A stretch of DNA of 64,000 nt from Nitrospira sp. (GCA_020853775.1 JADYYH010000004.1:21968-85967); one strand, 5' to 3'; positions 40,870 through 50,731 are shown, counted from the stretch's first letter. The notes: a model not told the origin generated them from the sequence alone. Program-made: numbers and translations.

Positions 40870-43800
40870 CCGCCTCGTCCCTTCCAGGTTTTTCCCGCCG
40901 ATCCTATCCGTGGCTTCCTGTGCTGATCGTGGGTATGACGATTGTGGCGCTGGTAATCGGCGTGGTCATGCTGCGGTCGATCGAGGTGCGGATGGTTGAA
41001 GCCACGGGAGAAAACCTCACCCTCGCCTCGGCGGAGATTGCGGACAAACTCGACCGCCTGCTCTTCGAGCGTCATGCGGATGTGCGCATGATGGCGCGCG
41101 CGTTCACCGACCGGTCTGTCGATAACAAATATATCAATGAATATCTGCAGTGGATGAAGGAGACCTACGCGCCGGTCTATCTCTGGCTGGGGGTGACGGA
41201 TCCTCATGGACGCATGATTGCGGCAACGGATTCGTCCGCCATCGGCCAGGACTATAGTCGGAGCGGCTGGTTCGAACGCGTGCGGCAGACCGGCACGGTG
41301 CAGGTCGATGAAGTCGAGATTCACGAATCGAATCACAAGATCGAGTCGATTGCCTTTACGGCTCCCATTGTCAATGTGAACGGGCAGTTTCTCGGTGCGG
41401 TCACAACCCGCATCGGGCTGCCGATGTTGGAGGATGTGCTGATCGAGACGGTGCGTGAAATTCAGCAGACCGACGGTGTGGGCGGACAGTTCGAATATCA
41501 GTTCTTGACCAAGGCAGGGGTTGTGTTTGTGGATTCCGCGGCACCTAGTGTGGAACGGGCCAATCTCCGCGAAATGGGGTTGCCCTCGGTGTTGCTGAGT
41601 GGCTCGGGCAAGGCCGGGTATGTTGAGGAAATACACGTGCGCCGGCACGTACCGGTGGTGACGGGCTATTCGCAAACCAAGGGCTATAGCGAATACTCCG
41701 GCCTGCAGTGGACGATTCTGTTGCGCATGGATCGCGACGTCATTCTGTTGCCGATCCGGGCGATGATGTGGAAACTGGGCATTGCCGGTGTGGTGGTGTG
41801 GGTCCCGATGGTGGGGTTGCTGCTCTGGGCCACCGGACGATTGCGCGAGCAGCATCGGCAAGCGCAGCAAGAGAGCGAATGGGCGCGCGCGGCGGAGGCG
41901 GCCCTCTTGCAGAGTCAGGAACGGAACCGGGTGATCGTCGATACGGCCTTGGACGCCGTGATTTCCATGGATGCCGGCGGCATCATCACGGATTGGAATG
42001 CGCAGGCCGTCAACATTTTCGGGTGGGAACGCGAGGAAGCGCTGGGCCGGCGTGTGTCGGAGACGATCATTCCCGTTCGGGACCGGGAGGGGCATGAGCG
42101 CGGGCTGCGGCATTTCCTCGACACGGGGCAAGGCGCCCTTCTCAATCGGCGTATCGAGATGATAGGCAGTCATCGTGACGGGCATGAATTCCCGGTGGAA
42201 ATTACCATCTCTCCGGCCAGACTGGGCGACGCCTACATTTTCAGCGCCTTCATTCGCGATATCACCGCGCGCAAACGAACCGAGCGCCAGCTGGCCTCTC
42301 AGTACGCCGTCACGCGCGTGTTGGCGGAATCGCGGACCCTGGAAGAAGCCGGTCCAAAAATTCTGCAGGCCATCTGCGAAAGCCTGGAATGGGAACTGGG
42401 CATCTTCTGGCGACTCGACCGGCAAGGCAGCGTGCTGCGTTGTCTCGATGTGTGGCAGTCACCGGGGTTGAATGCCGAAGAATTTGTGCTCGACACTTGG
42501 CGCCATACCTTCGGCATCGGGAAGGGTCTTCCAGGGCGGATTTGGCAAGCCGGAGAGCCGACCTGGATCAAGGACGTCGTACAGGAAGCGAATTTCCCTC
42601 GAGGCGGCGCCGCGTCACGCGTCGGACTGCATGGGGCGTTCGGATTCCCGGTTCGAGTGGGGACGGAGGTCGAGGGCGTCATCGAACTCTTTCGGTGCGA
42701 GATCAAACAGCCGGACGAGCAATTGTTGAAGATGGTCGCCGATGTTGGTCTCAAGATCGGACAGTTCGGCGAACGAGCCCGTGCAGAGGATGCGTTGCGG
42801 CGCACGGAAGCGCAGCTTCAGCAGTCGCAGAAGATGGAAGCCGTTGGACGACTGGCCGGCGGAGTGGCGCACGATTTCAATAACATGCTCACGGTGATTC
42901 GAGGATATAGCGAATTGGTGCTGAGCCGCCTGTTACCGACCGACGGGTTCCGGAAGGAGCTGGAGGAGGTCAAAAAAGCGGCGGATCGCGCATCCGGTCT
43001 GACCGGGCAGTTATTGGCCTTCAGTCGCCGGCAATTCATCGCCCCGAAGGTGCTGGATCTGAATTCGGTGATCCATAATATGGAAGGCATGCTCCGGCGC
43101 CTCCTGGGCGAAGATATCGTCGAGCTTTGTACTGTTCTGGATCCGGGGTTGGGACAATTAAAGGCGGATCCCGGCCAGGTCGAACAGGTCATTATGAATC
43201 TGGCCGTCAACGCCCGCGATGCCATGCCGGACGGCGGCCGGTTGACCGTCGAGACGGCCAACGTGCAATTCGGCCAGCGCCGCAACCGGCCGCCGATGGG
43301 CATCGAGCCTGGTTCCTACATCGCGCTCATCGTGCGCGATACCGGCCATGGAATGGACGAAGATACGCAGTCTCACGTGTTTGAGCCGTTTTTTACCACC
43401 AAGGAAAAGGGCAAGGGGACGGGACTGGGATTGTCGACCGTCTATGGCATTGTCAAACAAAGTGGCGGTTTCATCGAGGTGGAGAGCAAGCCGGGCCGCG
43501 GGGCCACCTTTAAAATTTTCTTCCCGCGCGTCGAGGCGGTCAGTGAGGAAACCGAATCGGTCGCCGTCGGCGGCGACTCGGTGAGGGGGCGCGAGACGGT
43601 GTTGTTGGTGGAGGATGAACCGGGTGTGCGGCGCCTGGTGAATGAGACGCTGCGCCTCCACGGATACACGGTGTTGGAAGCTCGACATGGCATTGAGGCG
43701 CTGCTGACCGGCGCCAAACATGCCGGTCCGATCCATTTGCTGCTCACCGATGTGGTCATGCCCCAAATGAGTGGCCCGGAGGTCGCCGAAAAACTTGCGA

Positions 43801-43967
43801 CGGTCCGCCCGGAAGTCAAAGTGCTGTATATGTCCGGGTATCCCGATCATCCGGCCTTCTCCAAAGGCGGCATCGATACGGAGCATTCCTTTCTGCAAAA
43901 GCCCTTCACGCCCACAACGCTGGCCCAAAAAGTTCGTGAGGTGCTGGATGGGTCGAAGGTTGGCTGA
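40866..43967 (+). CDS. Hybrid sensor histidine kinase, Cache-PAS-GAF-HK-REC
   Basis: A 1033-residue membrane kinase. Domains in order: transmembrane helix (about residues 15-38), extracytoplasmic dCache (about 45-300, with SDxxGRMIAAT-like TDPHGRMIAATDSSA), transmembrane helix (about 305-325), PAS (about 350-470), GAF (about 490-640), HisKA with His669 in [21 protein letters not shown]-binding boxes [21 protein letters not shown] and [12 protein letters not shown], and a receiver with Asp962 in LLTDVVMPQMSG. The start codon overlaps the stop of the YkgJ-DUF2156 gene (ATGA). It lacks an output domain and would feed a phosphorelay or a stand-alone regulator. Confidence 0.93.
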   Translation: MTASSLPGFSRRSYPWLPVLIVGMTIVALVIGVVMLRSIEVRMVEATGENLTLASAEIADKLDRLLFERHADVRMMARAFTDRSVDNKYINEYLQWMKETYAPVYLWLGVTDPHGRMIAATDSSAIGQDYSRSGWFERVRQTGTVQVDEVEIHESNHKIESIAFTAPIVNVNGQFLGAVTTRIGLPMLEDVLIETVREIQQTDGVGGQFEYQFLTKAGVVFVDSAAPSVERANLREMGLPSVLLSGSGKAGYVEEIHVRRHVPVVTGYSQTKGYSEYSGLQWTILLRMDRDVILLPIRAMMWKLGIAGVVVWVPMVGLLLWATGRLREQHRQAQQESEWARAAEAALLQSQERNRVIVDTALDAVISMDAGGIITDWNAQAVNIFGWEREEALGRRVSETIIPVRDREGHERGLRHFLDTGQGALLNRRIEMIGSHRDGHEFPVEITISPARLGDAYIFSAFIRDITARKRTERQLASQYAVTRVLAESRTLEEAGPKILQAICESLEWELGIFWRLDRQGSVLRCLDVWQSPGLNAEEFVLDTWRHTFGIGKGLPGRIWQAGEPTWIKDVVQEANFPRGGAASRVGLHGAFGFPVRVGTEVEGVIELFRCEIKQPDEQLLKMVADVGLKIGQFGERARAEDALRRTEAQLQQSQKMEAVGRLAGGVAHDFNNMLTVIRGYSELVLSRLLPTDGFRKELEEVKKAADRASGLTGQLLAFSRRQFIAPKVLDLNSVIHNMEGMLRRLLGEDIVELCTVLDPGLGQLKADPGQVEQVIMNLAVNARDAMPDGGRLTVETANVQFGQRRNRPPMGIEPGSYIALIVRDTGHGMDEDTQSHVFEPFFTTKEKGKGTGLGLSTVYGIVKQSGGFIEVESKPGRGATFKIFFPRVEAVSEETESVAVGGDSVRGRETVLLVEDEPGVRRLVNETLRLHGYTVLEARHGIEALLTGAKHAGPIHLLLTDVVMPQMSGPEVAEKLATVRPEVKVLYMSGYPDHPAFSKGGIDTEHSFLQKPFTPTTLAQKVREVLDGSKVG

Positions 43968-44075
43968 GTGGCGTGCTTCGTCCGGCCCTCTCTCACGGTC
44001 GCTTGAACTTCCTGCCGGTTTCCGTTTATCGTGGCGCACCATGCAGATTATTCAATTTAAGGTAGGAGAGGCGGA

Positions 44076-44915
44076 ATGAGCGAGGGGCGGGCAGCGGCGG
44101 CTCCGAAAGGGCAGGCACAAGATATCGACCAGTATCGGATTGCGCGTGAACCGTTTTACGCCGACGTGCGAGGTGAGGTCGGGCTCTTTACCATTGCGGC
44201 GCAGAGCCGCATGCCGGTGATGCTCAAGGGGCCCACGGGCTGCGGGAAAACCCGCTTCGTCCAGCACATGGCCTATCGCCTGGGGCGTCCGCTCATTACC
44301 GTGGCTTGCCATGAGGATTTGACCGCCTCCGATCTGGTCGGCCGCTATCTGTTGAAGGGGCAGGAGACGGTGTGGATGGATGGTCCGCTGACCCTCGGCG
44401 TGAAGCAGGGAGCGATCGTCTATCTGGACGAAATCGTCGAGGCTCGCAAAGATACCACGGTGATCATTCACCCGTTGAGCGATGACCGGCGGCTGCTGCC
44501 GATTGAAAAAAAAGGGCAGGTCATCGAGGCGGTGGATGAGTTCATGCTGGTGATTTCCTATAACCCCGGCTATCAAAGCATTCTGAAAGATCTGAAGCAA
44601 AGCACCAAGCAGCGGTTTATGGCCATCGAGTTCGATTATCCGCTGCCGGATATCGAGAGCCGGGTCGTGGCGCATGAGGCCGGTGTCAGCCCCGAGATCG
44701 CTCAGCGGCTGGTCAAAATTGCCGAGAAGGTCCGCAACCTCAAAAATCACGGTCTTGAAGAAGGCGTCAGTACCAGATTGTTGATCTATGCGGCGACCTT
44801 GATCAAGCAGGGCGTGCCTGCGGATCGCGCCTGCGATGTCGCGATCGCCAGGCCTATTACGGATGACCCGGACATGTTACGCAGCATCGTCGAGGTCGTG
44901 AAAGCGATTTTCTAG
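44076..44915 (+). CDS. CbbQ/NirQ/NorQ family MoxR-like AAA+ ATPase
   Basis: A 279-residue AAA+ ATPase. Walker A is GPTGCGKT (residues 52-59), Walker B ends in YLDEI with Asp118 and Glu119, and the Pore-loop and sensor regions follow, including [15 protein letters not shown] and TKQRF. The C-terminal [18 protein letters not shown] helix is characteristic of the CbbQ/NorQ/NirQ/GpvN branch. These form ring complexes with a VWA partner (CbbO, NorD) that remodel a client enzyme, for example Rubisco or nitric oxide reductase. The likely partner is 2.8 kb away at 47696-50731. AGGAG precedes the ATG. The client here is unknown. Confidence 0.92.
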   Translation: MSEGRAAAAPKGQAQDIDQYRIAREPFYADVRGEVGLFTIAAQSRMPVMLKGPTGCGKTRFVQHMAYRLGRPLITVACHEDLTASDLVGRYLLKGQETVWMDGPLTLGVKQGAIVYLDEIVEARKDTTVIIHPLSDDRRLLPIEKKGQVIEAVDEFMLVISYNPGYQSILKDLKQSTKQRFMAIEFDYPLPDIESRVVAHEAGVSPEIAQRLVKIAEKVRNLKNHGLEEGVSTRLLIYAATLIKQGVPADRACDVAIARPITDDPDMLRSIVEVVKAIF

Positions 44916-44946
44916 CCGTTCGTTCTTTGCGCCTCACCCACTCTGC

Positions 44947-45294
44947 GTGCTCCACAATGTTGTGACCACCCACAATTCCGGGCGGGAATCCAGACCCGCA
45001 GCAGAGCAGGCCGTTCGCACCACACCCGAGGGCGCCGTCATTTCCGTTCATGTTCAGCCGAAAGCCTCCCGGACTCAATGCGCGGGGCTTCACGGTGGTG
45101 CGATTAAAATTCGTGTGGCCGCGCTGCCGTCGGATGGTGCGGCGAACGAGGAATTGTGCCGGTTCCTGGCTCGTGCCTGCGGCCTGCCGTTGAGCGCTGT
45201 CGAGATCCTCAGCGGGGCGAGCAGCCGCCAGAAACGTGTTTTGGTAAGGGGGCGTTCTGCCGAACAGGTGCGCACACATCTCCAACTCGAGTAA
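44947..45294 (+). CDS. DUF167 (YggU-like) family protein
   Basis: A 115-residue protein of the DUF167/YggU family, fold-level relatives of ribosome- or nucleic-acid-associated proteins of unknown role. The family pattern VHVQPKASRTQCAGLHGGAIKIRVAALPSDGAANEEL is easily seen, followed by ILSGASSRQKRVLV. The first 25 residues of the reading frame are extra compared with usual family length (about 95-100), so the real start may be one of the codons near position 45020-45040. It follows cbbQ by 31 bp on the same strand. Confidence 0.85.
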   Translation: MLHNVVTTHNSGRESRPAAEQAVRTTPEGAVISVHVQPKASRTQCAGLHGGAIKIRVAALPSDGAANEELCRFLARACGLPLSAVEILSGASSRQKRVLVRGRSAEQVRTHLQLE

Positions 45295-45415
45295 GCAACG
45301 GTTGGGTGGCACCCATGAATGCATGAGGTACTGTTGATGCGAGGATGTTATGCATGGTGAGTTGGATGTCGGGGTATGGCAGCGGTCGTCTCGTCTGAAA
45401 ACAATCGGATCACAG

Positions 45416-45835
45416 ATGTCTCGATACGCACTGTCTCTGATCGTCCTGGCCGCGATTGGTTGTGCAGGGCCTGAACCCATCTTCAAGTCCACCACGTATT
45501 TGCAACTTCACGGCCGGCAGCAAGCCCAGAATGAAGCGGCGGTTTGCGCGGTGAAAGCCGAGCGGGCGGGATTGCAGCACGGAACACATCGTAGCGGCAA
45601 TGCCGGCGCCGGTGCCGCGCTCGGTGTGATCGGCGGGGCGGCGGTGGGGGCTTCGGCAGGGTTGGTCGGCGGCCCTGCGGGTATCGCCATCGGCGCAGCA
45701 GCGGGCGGCGCCGTCGGCGGCGTCCTCGGTCTGCTGGCCGGGACCTATAAGCCATTGCATCCCGAGCAGGACTATGCGGCATTCGTCGAGCGTTGTTTGA
45801 AGGAAAAAGGCTACGAGACCGACGGGTGGCAATAA
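45416..45835 (+). CDS. Glycine-zipper lipoprotein, 139 aa
   Basis: A small exported lipoprotein. The ATG at 45416 gives a compact signal peptide ending in AAIGC. The middle (about residues 60-110) is a long glycine- and alanine-rich segment with regular small-residue spacing (GAGAALGVIGGAAVGASAG and GGPAGIAIGAAAGGAVGG), the glycine-zipper type that inserts in membranes. Cysteines at about 44 and 130 could pair. I do not recognise a specific family; glycine-zipper lipoproteins are common envelope-stress or outer-membrane proteins. An in-frame start at 45350 would lack signal character. Confidence 0.72.
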   Translation: MSRYALSLIVLAAIGCAGPEPIFKSTTYLQLHGRQQAQNEAAVCAVKAERAGLQHGTHRSGNAGAGAALGVIGGAAVGASAGLVGGPAGIAIGAAAGGAVGGVLGLLAGTYKPLHPEQDYAAFVERCLKEKGYETDGWQ

Positions 45836-45875
45836 TGGTGTGATCGGAGATGACACGTCGCGTACGGTCGGTCGT

Positions 45876-47120
45876 TCAAAATGTAAAACAGCCTGAATAG
45901 TCGGCCATCAGGCACTGGACACGAATAGAAATCCGTTCCAACCGCTCCAACTGTTGCGGCGTCGGGGCGGAGTGGCGTACCTCCCTCAGCCATTCGGCAT
46001 CCTGCTTCAATTTTCTCAAGGACCAGCGTGATGTTCCTGGAATGAGCGTTCCTTCGTGGATCGCCTGCTCCACGATGTTGCGAAACGAAGCCACTTCATC
46101 GGCAAATTCGACACGGTGTGCATCATACGAGTAGCGCGTCTCGTCCTGCGCCATCAGTGCGACCAGATGGCGCAGCCACTCAACCGTCGCGGCCATGCGT
46201 TCGTAGTGGAGTGTGCTGGCGACGTCGCCTGCCGTATGGTAACGGGGTGAGCGCGCCGCCGAGAGAAACAGGAACGGGATCTTGTGGTTGCGGAAGACAT
46301 CGTAGTCGCTGAAGGCCTTGTGCCCATGATCAGGAATTTCTTCGACGAGATGGATTCCTCCGCGGAAGATCCTGAGGGAAGAGACCTGGGTTTGAGTGAC
46401 GCGTCGATACAACTCGGGACTCTTCTCCGCGCCGGTGGCAAAAATCGCATCCTTGAGAGCGGGCCACTGCACGCCGCCCATCAAATCCATGATGATCGCG
46501 GCTTGAAGGTTCTCTGTAGAGCCGATTTCCTGCGGTAAGTGGTGAAACAAGAACTGTGATCCCATGTCGGCCGTGCCGAAATACGGGAGTTCCTCACCGT
46601 TGAACCCGACAAACATGATGCCGTATTGAGAGAGTCCCGCGAGATTTCTGCCCGTCTCGATCAGGATGGCGATGGAGGACGCATTATCGTCGGCCCCCAG
46701 GAAGGGATACCCCAGATGATCATAATGGGCCCCGATCACAATCCAGCGTGGGGTGCCGGTAGCGGCGACCGGCGGGATGACGCCGATGATGTTATCGCCC
46801 ATGCGAGCCGAAATGGTCTGTCGATAGCCGCCGAGCGAGGCGAGTGGCTGTAATCCGGCCAGGCGAAACTGTTCTTCGATGTAATCCGCGGCCTGGCGGT
46901 TGCCTGGCGTGCCAGGTTGGCGGCCGGCCAGCGCCGGACTCGCGAGGAACGACACATGGGTGTGCAACCGTTGCGCCGGGGCGGTCGTGATCGGCAAGGT
47001 CCTCGGATCGAGGGGCTCCATTGTGTGGAGGCAACCGGCAAGACTGAAGCAGCTCAGCATGGCGAGAACCGACAGGCCGGAGCGAAGGCAAGCCAGTGGA
47101 TGGCAGGAAACCCGGTTCAC
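45876..47120 (-). CDS. M28-family metallopeptidase lipoprotein
   Basis: A 414-residue exported aminopeptidase-like protein. A GTG at 47120 overlaps the stop of the upstream gene (GTGA), and the chain that follows has a good signal peptide with lipobox FSLAGC, so this start is preferred to longer options. The M28 zinc motifs are clear: GAHYDHLG (first His ligand and catalytic Asp), GADDNAS (Asp ligand bridging the metals), FNGEELPYFG (catalytic and ligand Glu pair), IIMDLMGGV and, near the end, SPRYHTAGDV (His ligand). It should cleave N-terminal residues from peptides in the periplasm. Confidence 0.9.
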   Translation of the reverse strand: MNRVSCHPLACLRSGLSVLAMLSCFSLAGCLHTMEPLDPRTLPITTAPAQRLHTHVSFLASPALAGRQPGTPGNRQAADYIEEQFRLAGLQPLASLGGYRQTISARMGDNIIGVIPPVAATGTPRWIVIGAHYDHLGYPFLGADDNASSIAILIETGRNLAGLSQYGIMFVGFNGEELPYFGTADMGSQFLFHHLPQEIGSTENLQAAIIMDLMGGVQWPALKDAIFATGAEKSPELYRRVTQTQVSSLRIFRGGIHLVEEIPDHGHKAFSDYDVFRNHKIPFLFLSAARSPRYHTAGDVASTLHYERMAATVEWLRHLVALMAQDETRYSYDAHRVEFADEVASFRNIVEQAIHEGTLIPGTSRWSLRKLKQDAEWLREVRHSAPTPQQLERLERISIRVQCLMADYSGCFTF

Positions 47121-47563
47121 GATTGCGTGGAGGAGTCCGGAGCGGCAGGGGCGTCGGTCGCCTTCGGCGCCATGGGCAACGCTTTGTGGCGGAGAGCCCG
47201 GCCCTTTTCGGGAGTCGGATCGGTAATCAGCCCATAACACTGGCGGCCTTCATGATCGTCCGGCAAGTACTCGGTGATCGGCATACCATCTTCCCGGACA
47301 AAGAGCAGACAATGGCAATATTTATAGATCTGCATTTCGTCGCAGGCACACATCCAGCGACGCAGCTTGGCCTCTGCCTGTTTGTCCGGGTAGAAGTTAC
47401 AGGGGCAGAGCGGTTTGCCCAGCTCATCAACGTGGGCGGCTAAGCCCAGCACGACGGCGTTTGTGACGGCAGGATTCGGGTGCATGGCCGTGCCGCTCTT
47501 CTCGGCAAAGCCTTTGACATACTTCCACATCTTCTCGAGACTTTCTTTGCTCGGTTCAGCCAT
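47117..47563 (-). CDS. Ferredoxin:thioredoxin reductase, catalytic subunit
   Basis: A 148-residue protein with all six cysteines of the FTR catalytic (beta) subunit: CPC (Cys53, Cys55), CAC (Cys72, Cys74) and CHC (Cys83, Cys85). Four bind a [4Fe-4S] cluster and two form the redox-active disulfide. Motifs NPAVTNAVVLGL and PLCPCNFYPD complete the signature. The enzyme passes electrons from reduced ferredoxin to thioredoxin, linking central metabolism to thiol regulation. No gene for the variable (alpha) subunit is seen next to it. The C-terminal 25 residues are low-complexity. Its stop is coupled to the M28 gene by a GTGA overlap. Confidence 0.93.
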   Translation of the reverse strand: MAEPSKESLEKMWKYVKGFAEKSGTAMHPNPAVTNAVVLGLAAHVDELGKPLCPCNFYPDKQAEAKLRRWMCACDEMQIYKYCHCLLFVREDGMPITEYLPDDHEGRQCYGLITDPTPEKGRALRHKALPMAPKATDAPAAPDSSTQS

Positions 47564-47695
47564 TCCGTTCCTCGCATGACAACGGCACAGTGTAAAAGTC
47601 GATGGGTGCCAGGCGCTCCCGGCAGCGAGGACACAGTTTACAAGCGAAATTGTGTCCTTTACAATCCACCACTTCCCTCAAAATGGATCACAAGA

Positions 47696-50600
47696 ATGGC
47701 GCCCGGGCACTCCGTTCCACAACTTATTGAACGATTGGCCGACCAACTCGGACCTAAGTCCGCTGCGGCGTTGATCGATGCTATCGCCGCGTCAGCAACC
47801 AGACCGGATGCACCCTCGGGGGTGTGGCTCTTGTTGGAGGAGCTCACCGATGCTGCCCCGAAAGCGGCTAAGGGTGCGATCGACGCGTTGGGGGAGTTGC
47901 ACCACCGTGGCCTGCTGGGTGAGGTGTTGCCATGGCTCGATCTCGGGGTTGCCATCGCGGCTGATTCGGGGGCCTTGGCACTTCGATATTTCAAAGAAAG
48001 TCCGCTTCTGCTGGGCCTGCTCGATCCGCCTCAGCGAGCCGTGGTGTTGGCTGCCGGTCTGGAGCTGGCTGACCGCCAGGCCAATGTGGCGGTGGAATTT
48101 ATTCGGGTTGCCCCGGAAGTGGTTCCTGTTTTGCCCCCGACCGACTGGCCGACGTGGATGGAACTGGCCTGCGAATTGGCGGAAACTGATTTTGCCCTGG
48201 CTGTGGAGTATATCCGTCAAATTCCGGCCATCGCTCGCGTGCTTTCGCTCGATACGGTTCGAGCCTGGATGCAATTCGGGATGACCCTCATTGTCGAGAA
48301 TAGCCTCGGTAAGCCGGACTATCTGGGAGCGTTGGAATTCTTCCGGACGAGTCCGCGCATCCTTGAGGATATTCCTGATCAGACGTCGCGGCACCAAGTG
48401 ATTCGCGTGGGTGCGCAGATCGCCGAGCGGTCGCCGGAGACGGGTATTACATTCTTGGCCGAAGCCCCCGCAATCCTGCGCGGGCTGCCGACCGATGAAT
48501 GGCGGAGGCAGGTTCTGCAGTACGCGTTGTTGCTGGCTGAACGCGACGCGGAGACGATGTTGGCCTATGCTCGCCGCTGCCCTGAATTGATCGCCTTGAT
48601 CGGACCTGGCGAGGGAGCGCAAGGGAAGTTTCAGGCCTGGTTTGCCTCCGGGATGGACGTGCTGGAGTACAACGTGGAGGGGGGCCGCGCCTATTTTGGC
48701 ATGGAGTCTGAGAAGGCGCTGGGCGCGCTCTCACAAGCCATGAGCGGCGTGCCGTTGCGGCAGATCGCCAGGCGGGTCAAGTTATTCGCACAAGCCCTCT
48801 GCGGCCGCGATCTGCGTATCTACGATCTGCCCGACTCGCTTGAGTCAGCGCAGCCGATGGCGCGCCCCACCGTCAGTGATGATGGGCAAAGCATCGGCTT
48901 GCCGTCGCTCGTCAGGCGGCACCCGACCTATGAGGAGAATGTCCGTCTCTATCTGGTGATGGCCGCGCATGAGGCGGGACATCTGGAGTTCGGCACCTTC
49001 GATGTGCCCCTCACCTGTTTGCAAGACCTGAGCGAGGACCTGACGCGGCGATATGGCCGCAAAGCTTCGCGGGAAGTCCGTACCCTGGGCGATGTGTTCG
49101 CCCAGTATCCTCAACCAGGCCTCATCCGTGATCTCTGGGCGCTTGTTGAAGATGCCAGGGTTGAATACTTACTGCGTCGGGAATATCCTGGCCTGAGCCG
49201 GGACTTGGCGCTGATTGCGAAGGATGCGGTGCAGGTTCGCAGTCTGGCGCACGGGATGACGGTGCGCGAATTGGTCGTCGATCAGCTTCTGCTCCTGTCC
49301 ACGGTCGAGGCCGGTTCTCTGCCGCTCCCTGATGCGCTCACGCATGAAATCACTCACCTCTGGGGTCTCTGTCAAACCATCCTCCATCCGCTGGCCACTG
49401 CGGAAGAAGCGGTACGGCTGGCCGATCGTCTCTATGTCTCGATGGATGAGTTGTTGGCCATTCGTCGCGAGGCCATTCCCCATCCTGACGAAGCCGAGGC
49501 GATTGAGCAGTCGATTCCTGCGCCGAAGGCCTCGGAGGATCTTTCCGACACCTATCGTCCAATGGACAACTGGGACTATCGCGGGGCGATGGATCCCAAC
49601 CTGGTCAGGGACCGTACCGACTCTGCCCCCGAACAGAGTCCCGCCTCCGGCCAAGGGGATAGTCAGGGCGGAGCTGGGTTAGCCGGAGATTCGGGCGGAT
49701 CGTCCGGGGCCGGCACGGCGCGTTCTCAGCAGATGTCTCAGGATGTCCTGGTTCCAGGCCGCCGTCAGCCTTCGTTGGTTGAAGAGGTCCTGGCCGTTGA
49801 AGGCGAGGGGGCTCGGCCTGAAGGTGACAAGCCTGAAGCCGTGCGAGCCGTCCGTTATCGCGAATGGGATGCCGCCATTCAGGACTATCGGATGAACTGG
49901 TGTCGCGTGATTGAGCGGGAGGCGGTTGAAGGATCGTCGGAGTTTGTCGAAGAGACCTTGGCGGCCCAGCGTGGGCCGGTCCGGTTGCTGCGCCGCTATT
50001 TTGAAAGCCTGCGTCCTCCTGGACTCCGGCGTGTGCCTGCTCAATTGGATGGGGAAGATCTCGATATGGATGCCGTGATTGGCCGATTGGCCGACTTGCA
50101 GGCGGGTATCGAGCCATCGGAGCGGATCTATGTGCGGCGCGAAAAACGCGAACGCGAGGTGGCTGCGGCGTTTCTGGTCGATCTCAGCGGGTCCACCAGC
50201 CGTCAGGTCGAGCAGGGGCGGAGAATCATCGATATCGAAAAGCAGGGGTTAGTACTGCTCTGCGAAGCGCTTACGGCGATTGGGGACCAGTTTGCTGTCT
50301 ATGGTTATTCCGGGCAAGGGCGCCACCAGGTGGATTTCGTGGTGGTCAAAGACTTTGACGAACTGGTGACCGGCCGGGCGGGAGCGAAGCTGGGGGGCAT
50401 GGTGCCCTTGCAGCAGAATCGCGATGGCGCGGCCATCCGGCATGCGACGACGAAGCTGCTCGCTCGTCAGGCAAAAACGCGATTGTTGGTGATGATCAGC
50501 GACGGACGTCCGCTGGATGACGGCTATAAAGACGACTATTCATTGGAAGATACACGCATGGCTCTGCGGGAAGCTCGGGCCGGCGGGATTGAACCGGTCT

Positions 50601-50731
50601 GTATCACGATCGACAAACAGGCGGATCCCTATTTGCGACGGATGTACGGGGATGTGCGCTATGTGGTGATTGATCGGGTGGAGGGGTTGCCGGAGAAGCT
50701 CCCGAGGATTTACCATCGGCTGACGGCCTGA
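47696..50731 (+). CDS. CbbO/NorD-type VWA-domain protein
   Basis: A 1011-residue VWA protein. The N-terminal half (about residues 1-380) is helical with repeating segments of the type ALxYFKESPLLLGLL and AVEFIRVAPEVVPVL, HEAT-like. A conserved central region contains HEAGHLEFGT (His425, Glu426, His429), an HExxH-type metal-binding motif typical of NorD and CbbO proteins. A low-complexity Gly/Ser/Gln linker precedes the C-terminal VWA domain, whose metal-ion-dependent adhesion site begins DLSGS (Asp829). With the CbbQ-like ATPase it should form a client-remodelling complex. The start is the first Met before the repeats; longer options lack support. Confidence 0.88.
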   Translation: MAPGHSVPQLIERLADQLGPKSAAALIDAIAASATRPDAPSGVWLLLEELTDAAPKAAKGAIDALGELHHRGLLGEVLPWLDLGVAIAADSGALALRYFKESPLLLGLLDPPQRAVVLAAGLELADRQANVAVEFIRVAPEVVPVLPPTDWPTWMELACELAETDFALAVEYIRQIPAIARVLSLDTVRAWMQFGMTLIVENSLGKPDYLGALEFFRTSPRILEDIPDQTSRHQVIRVGAQIAERSPETGITFLAEAPAILRGLPTDEWRRQVLQYALLLAERDAETMLAYARRCPELIALIGPGEGAQGKFQAWFASGMDVLEYNVEGGRAYFGMESEKALGALSQAMSGVPLRQIARRVKLFAQALCGRDLRIYDLPDSLESAQPMARPTVSDDGQSIGLPSLVRRHPTYEENVRLYLVMAAHEAGHLEFGTFDVPLTCLQDLSEDLTRRYGRKASREVRTLGDVFAQYPQPGLIRDLWALVEDARVEYLLRREYPGLSRDLALIAKDAVQVRSLAHGMTVRELVVDQLLLLSTVEAGSLPLPDALTHEITHLWGLCQTILHPLATAEEAVRLADRLYVSMDELLAIRREAIPHPDEAEAIEQSIPAPKASEDLSDTYRPMDNWDYRGAMDPNLVRDRTDSAPEQSPASGQGDSQGGAGLAGDSGGSSGAGTARSQQMSQDVLVPGRRQPSLVEEVLAVEGEGARPEGDKPEAVRAVRYREWDAAIQDYRMNWCRVIEREAVEGSSEFVEETLAAQRGPVRLLRRYFESLRPPGLRRVPAQLDGEDLDMDAVIGRLADLQAGIEPSERIYVRREKREREVAAAFLVDLSGSTSRQVEQGRRIIDIEKQGLVLLCEALTAIGDQFAVYGYSGQGRHQVDFVVVKDFDELVTGRAGAKLGGMVPLQQNRDGAAIRHATTKLLARQAKTRLLVMISDGRPLDDGYKDDYSLEDTRMALREARAGGIEPVCITIDKQADPYLRRMYGDVRYVVIDRVEGLPEKLPRIYHRLTA

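Noticed and set aside
40842..42425. Minus-strand frame of 527 codons
   Set aside because: It lies entirely opposite the 1033-residue hybrid kinase, whose domains are recognisable; GC-rich codon use leaves the opposite strand open by chance.
44076..44915. Naming the ATPase norQ or nirQ
   Set aside because: No nitric oxide or nitrite reductase genes are in the window; the subfamily cannot be fixed by eye, so no symbol was given.
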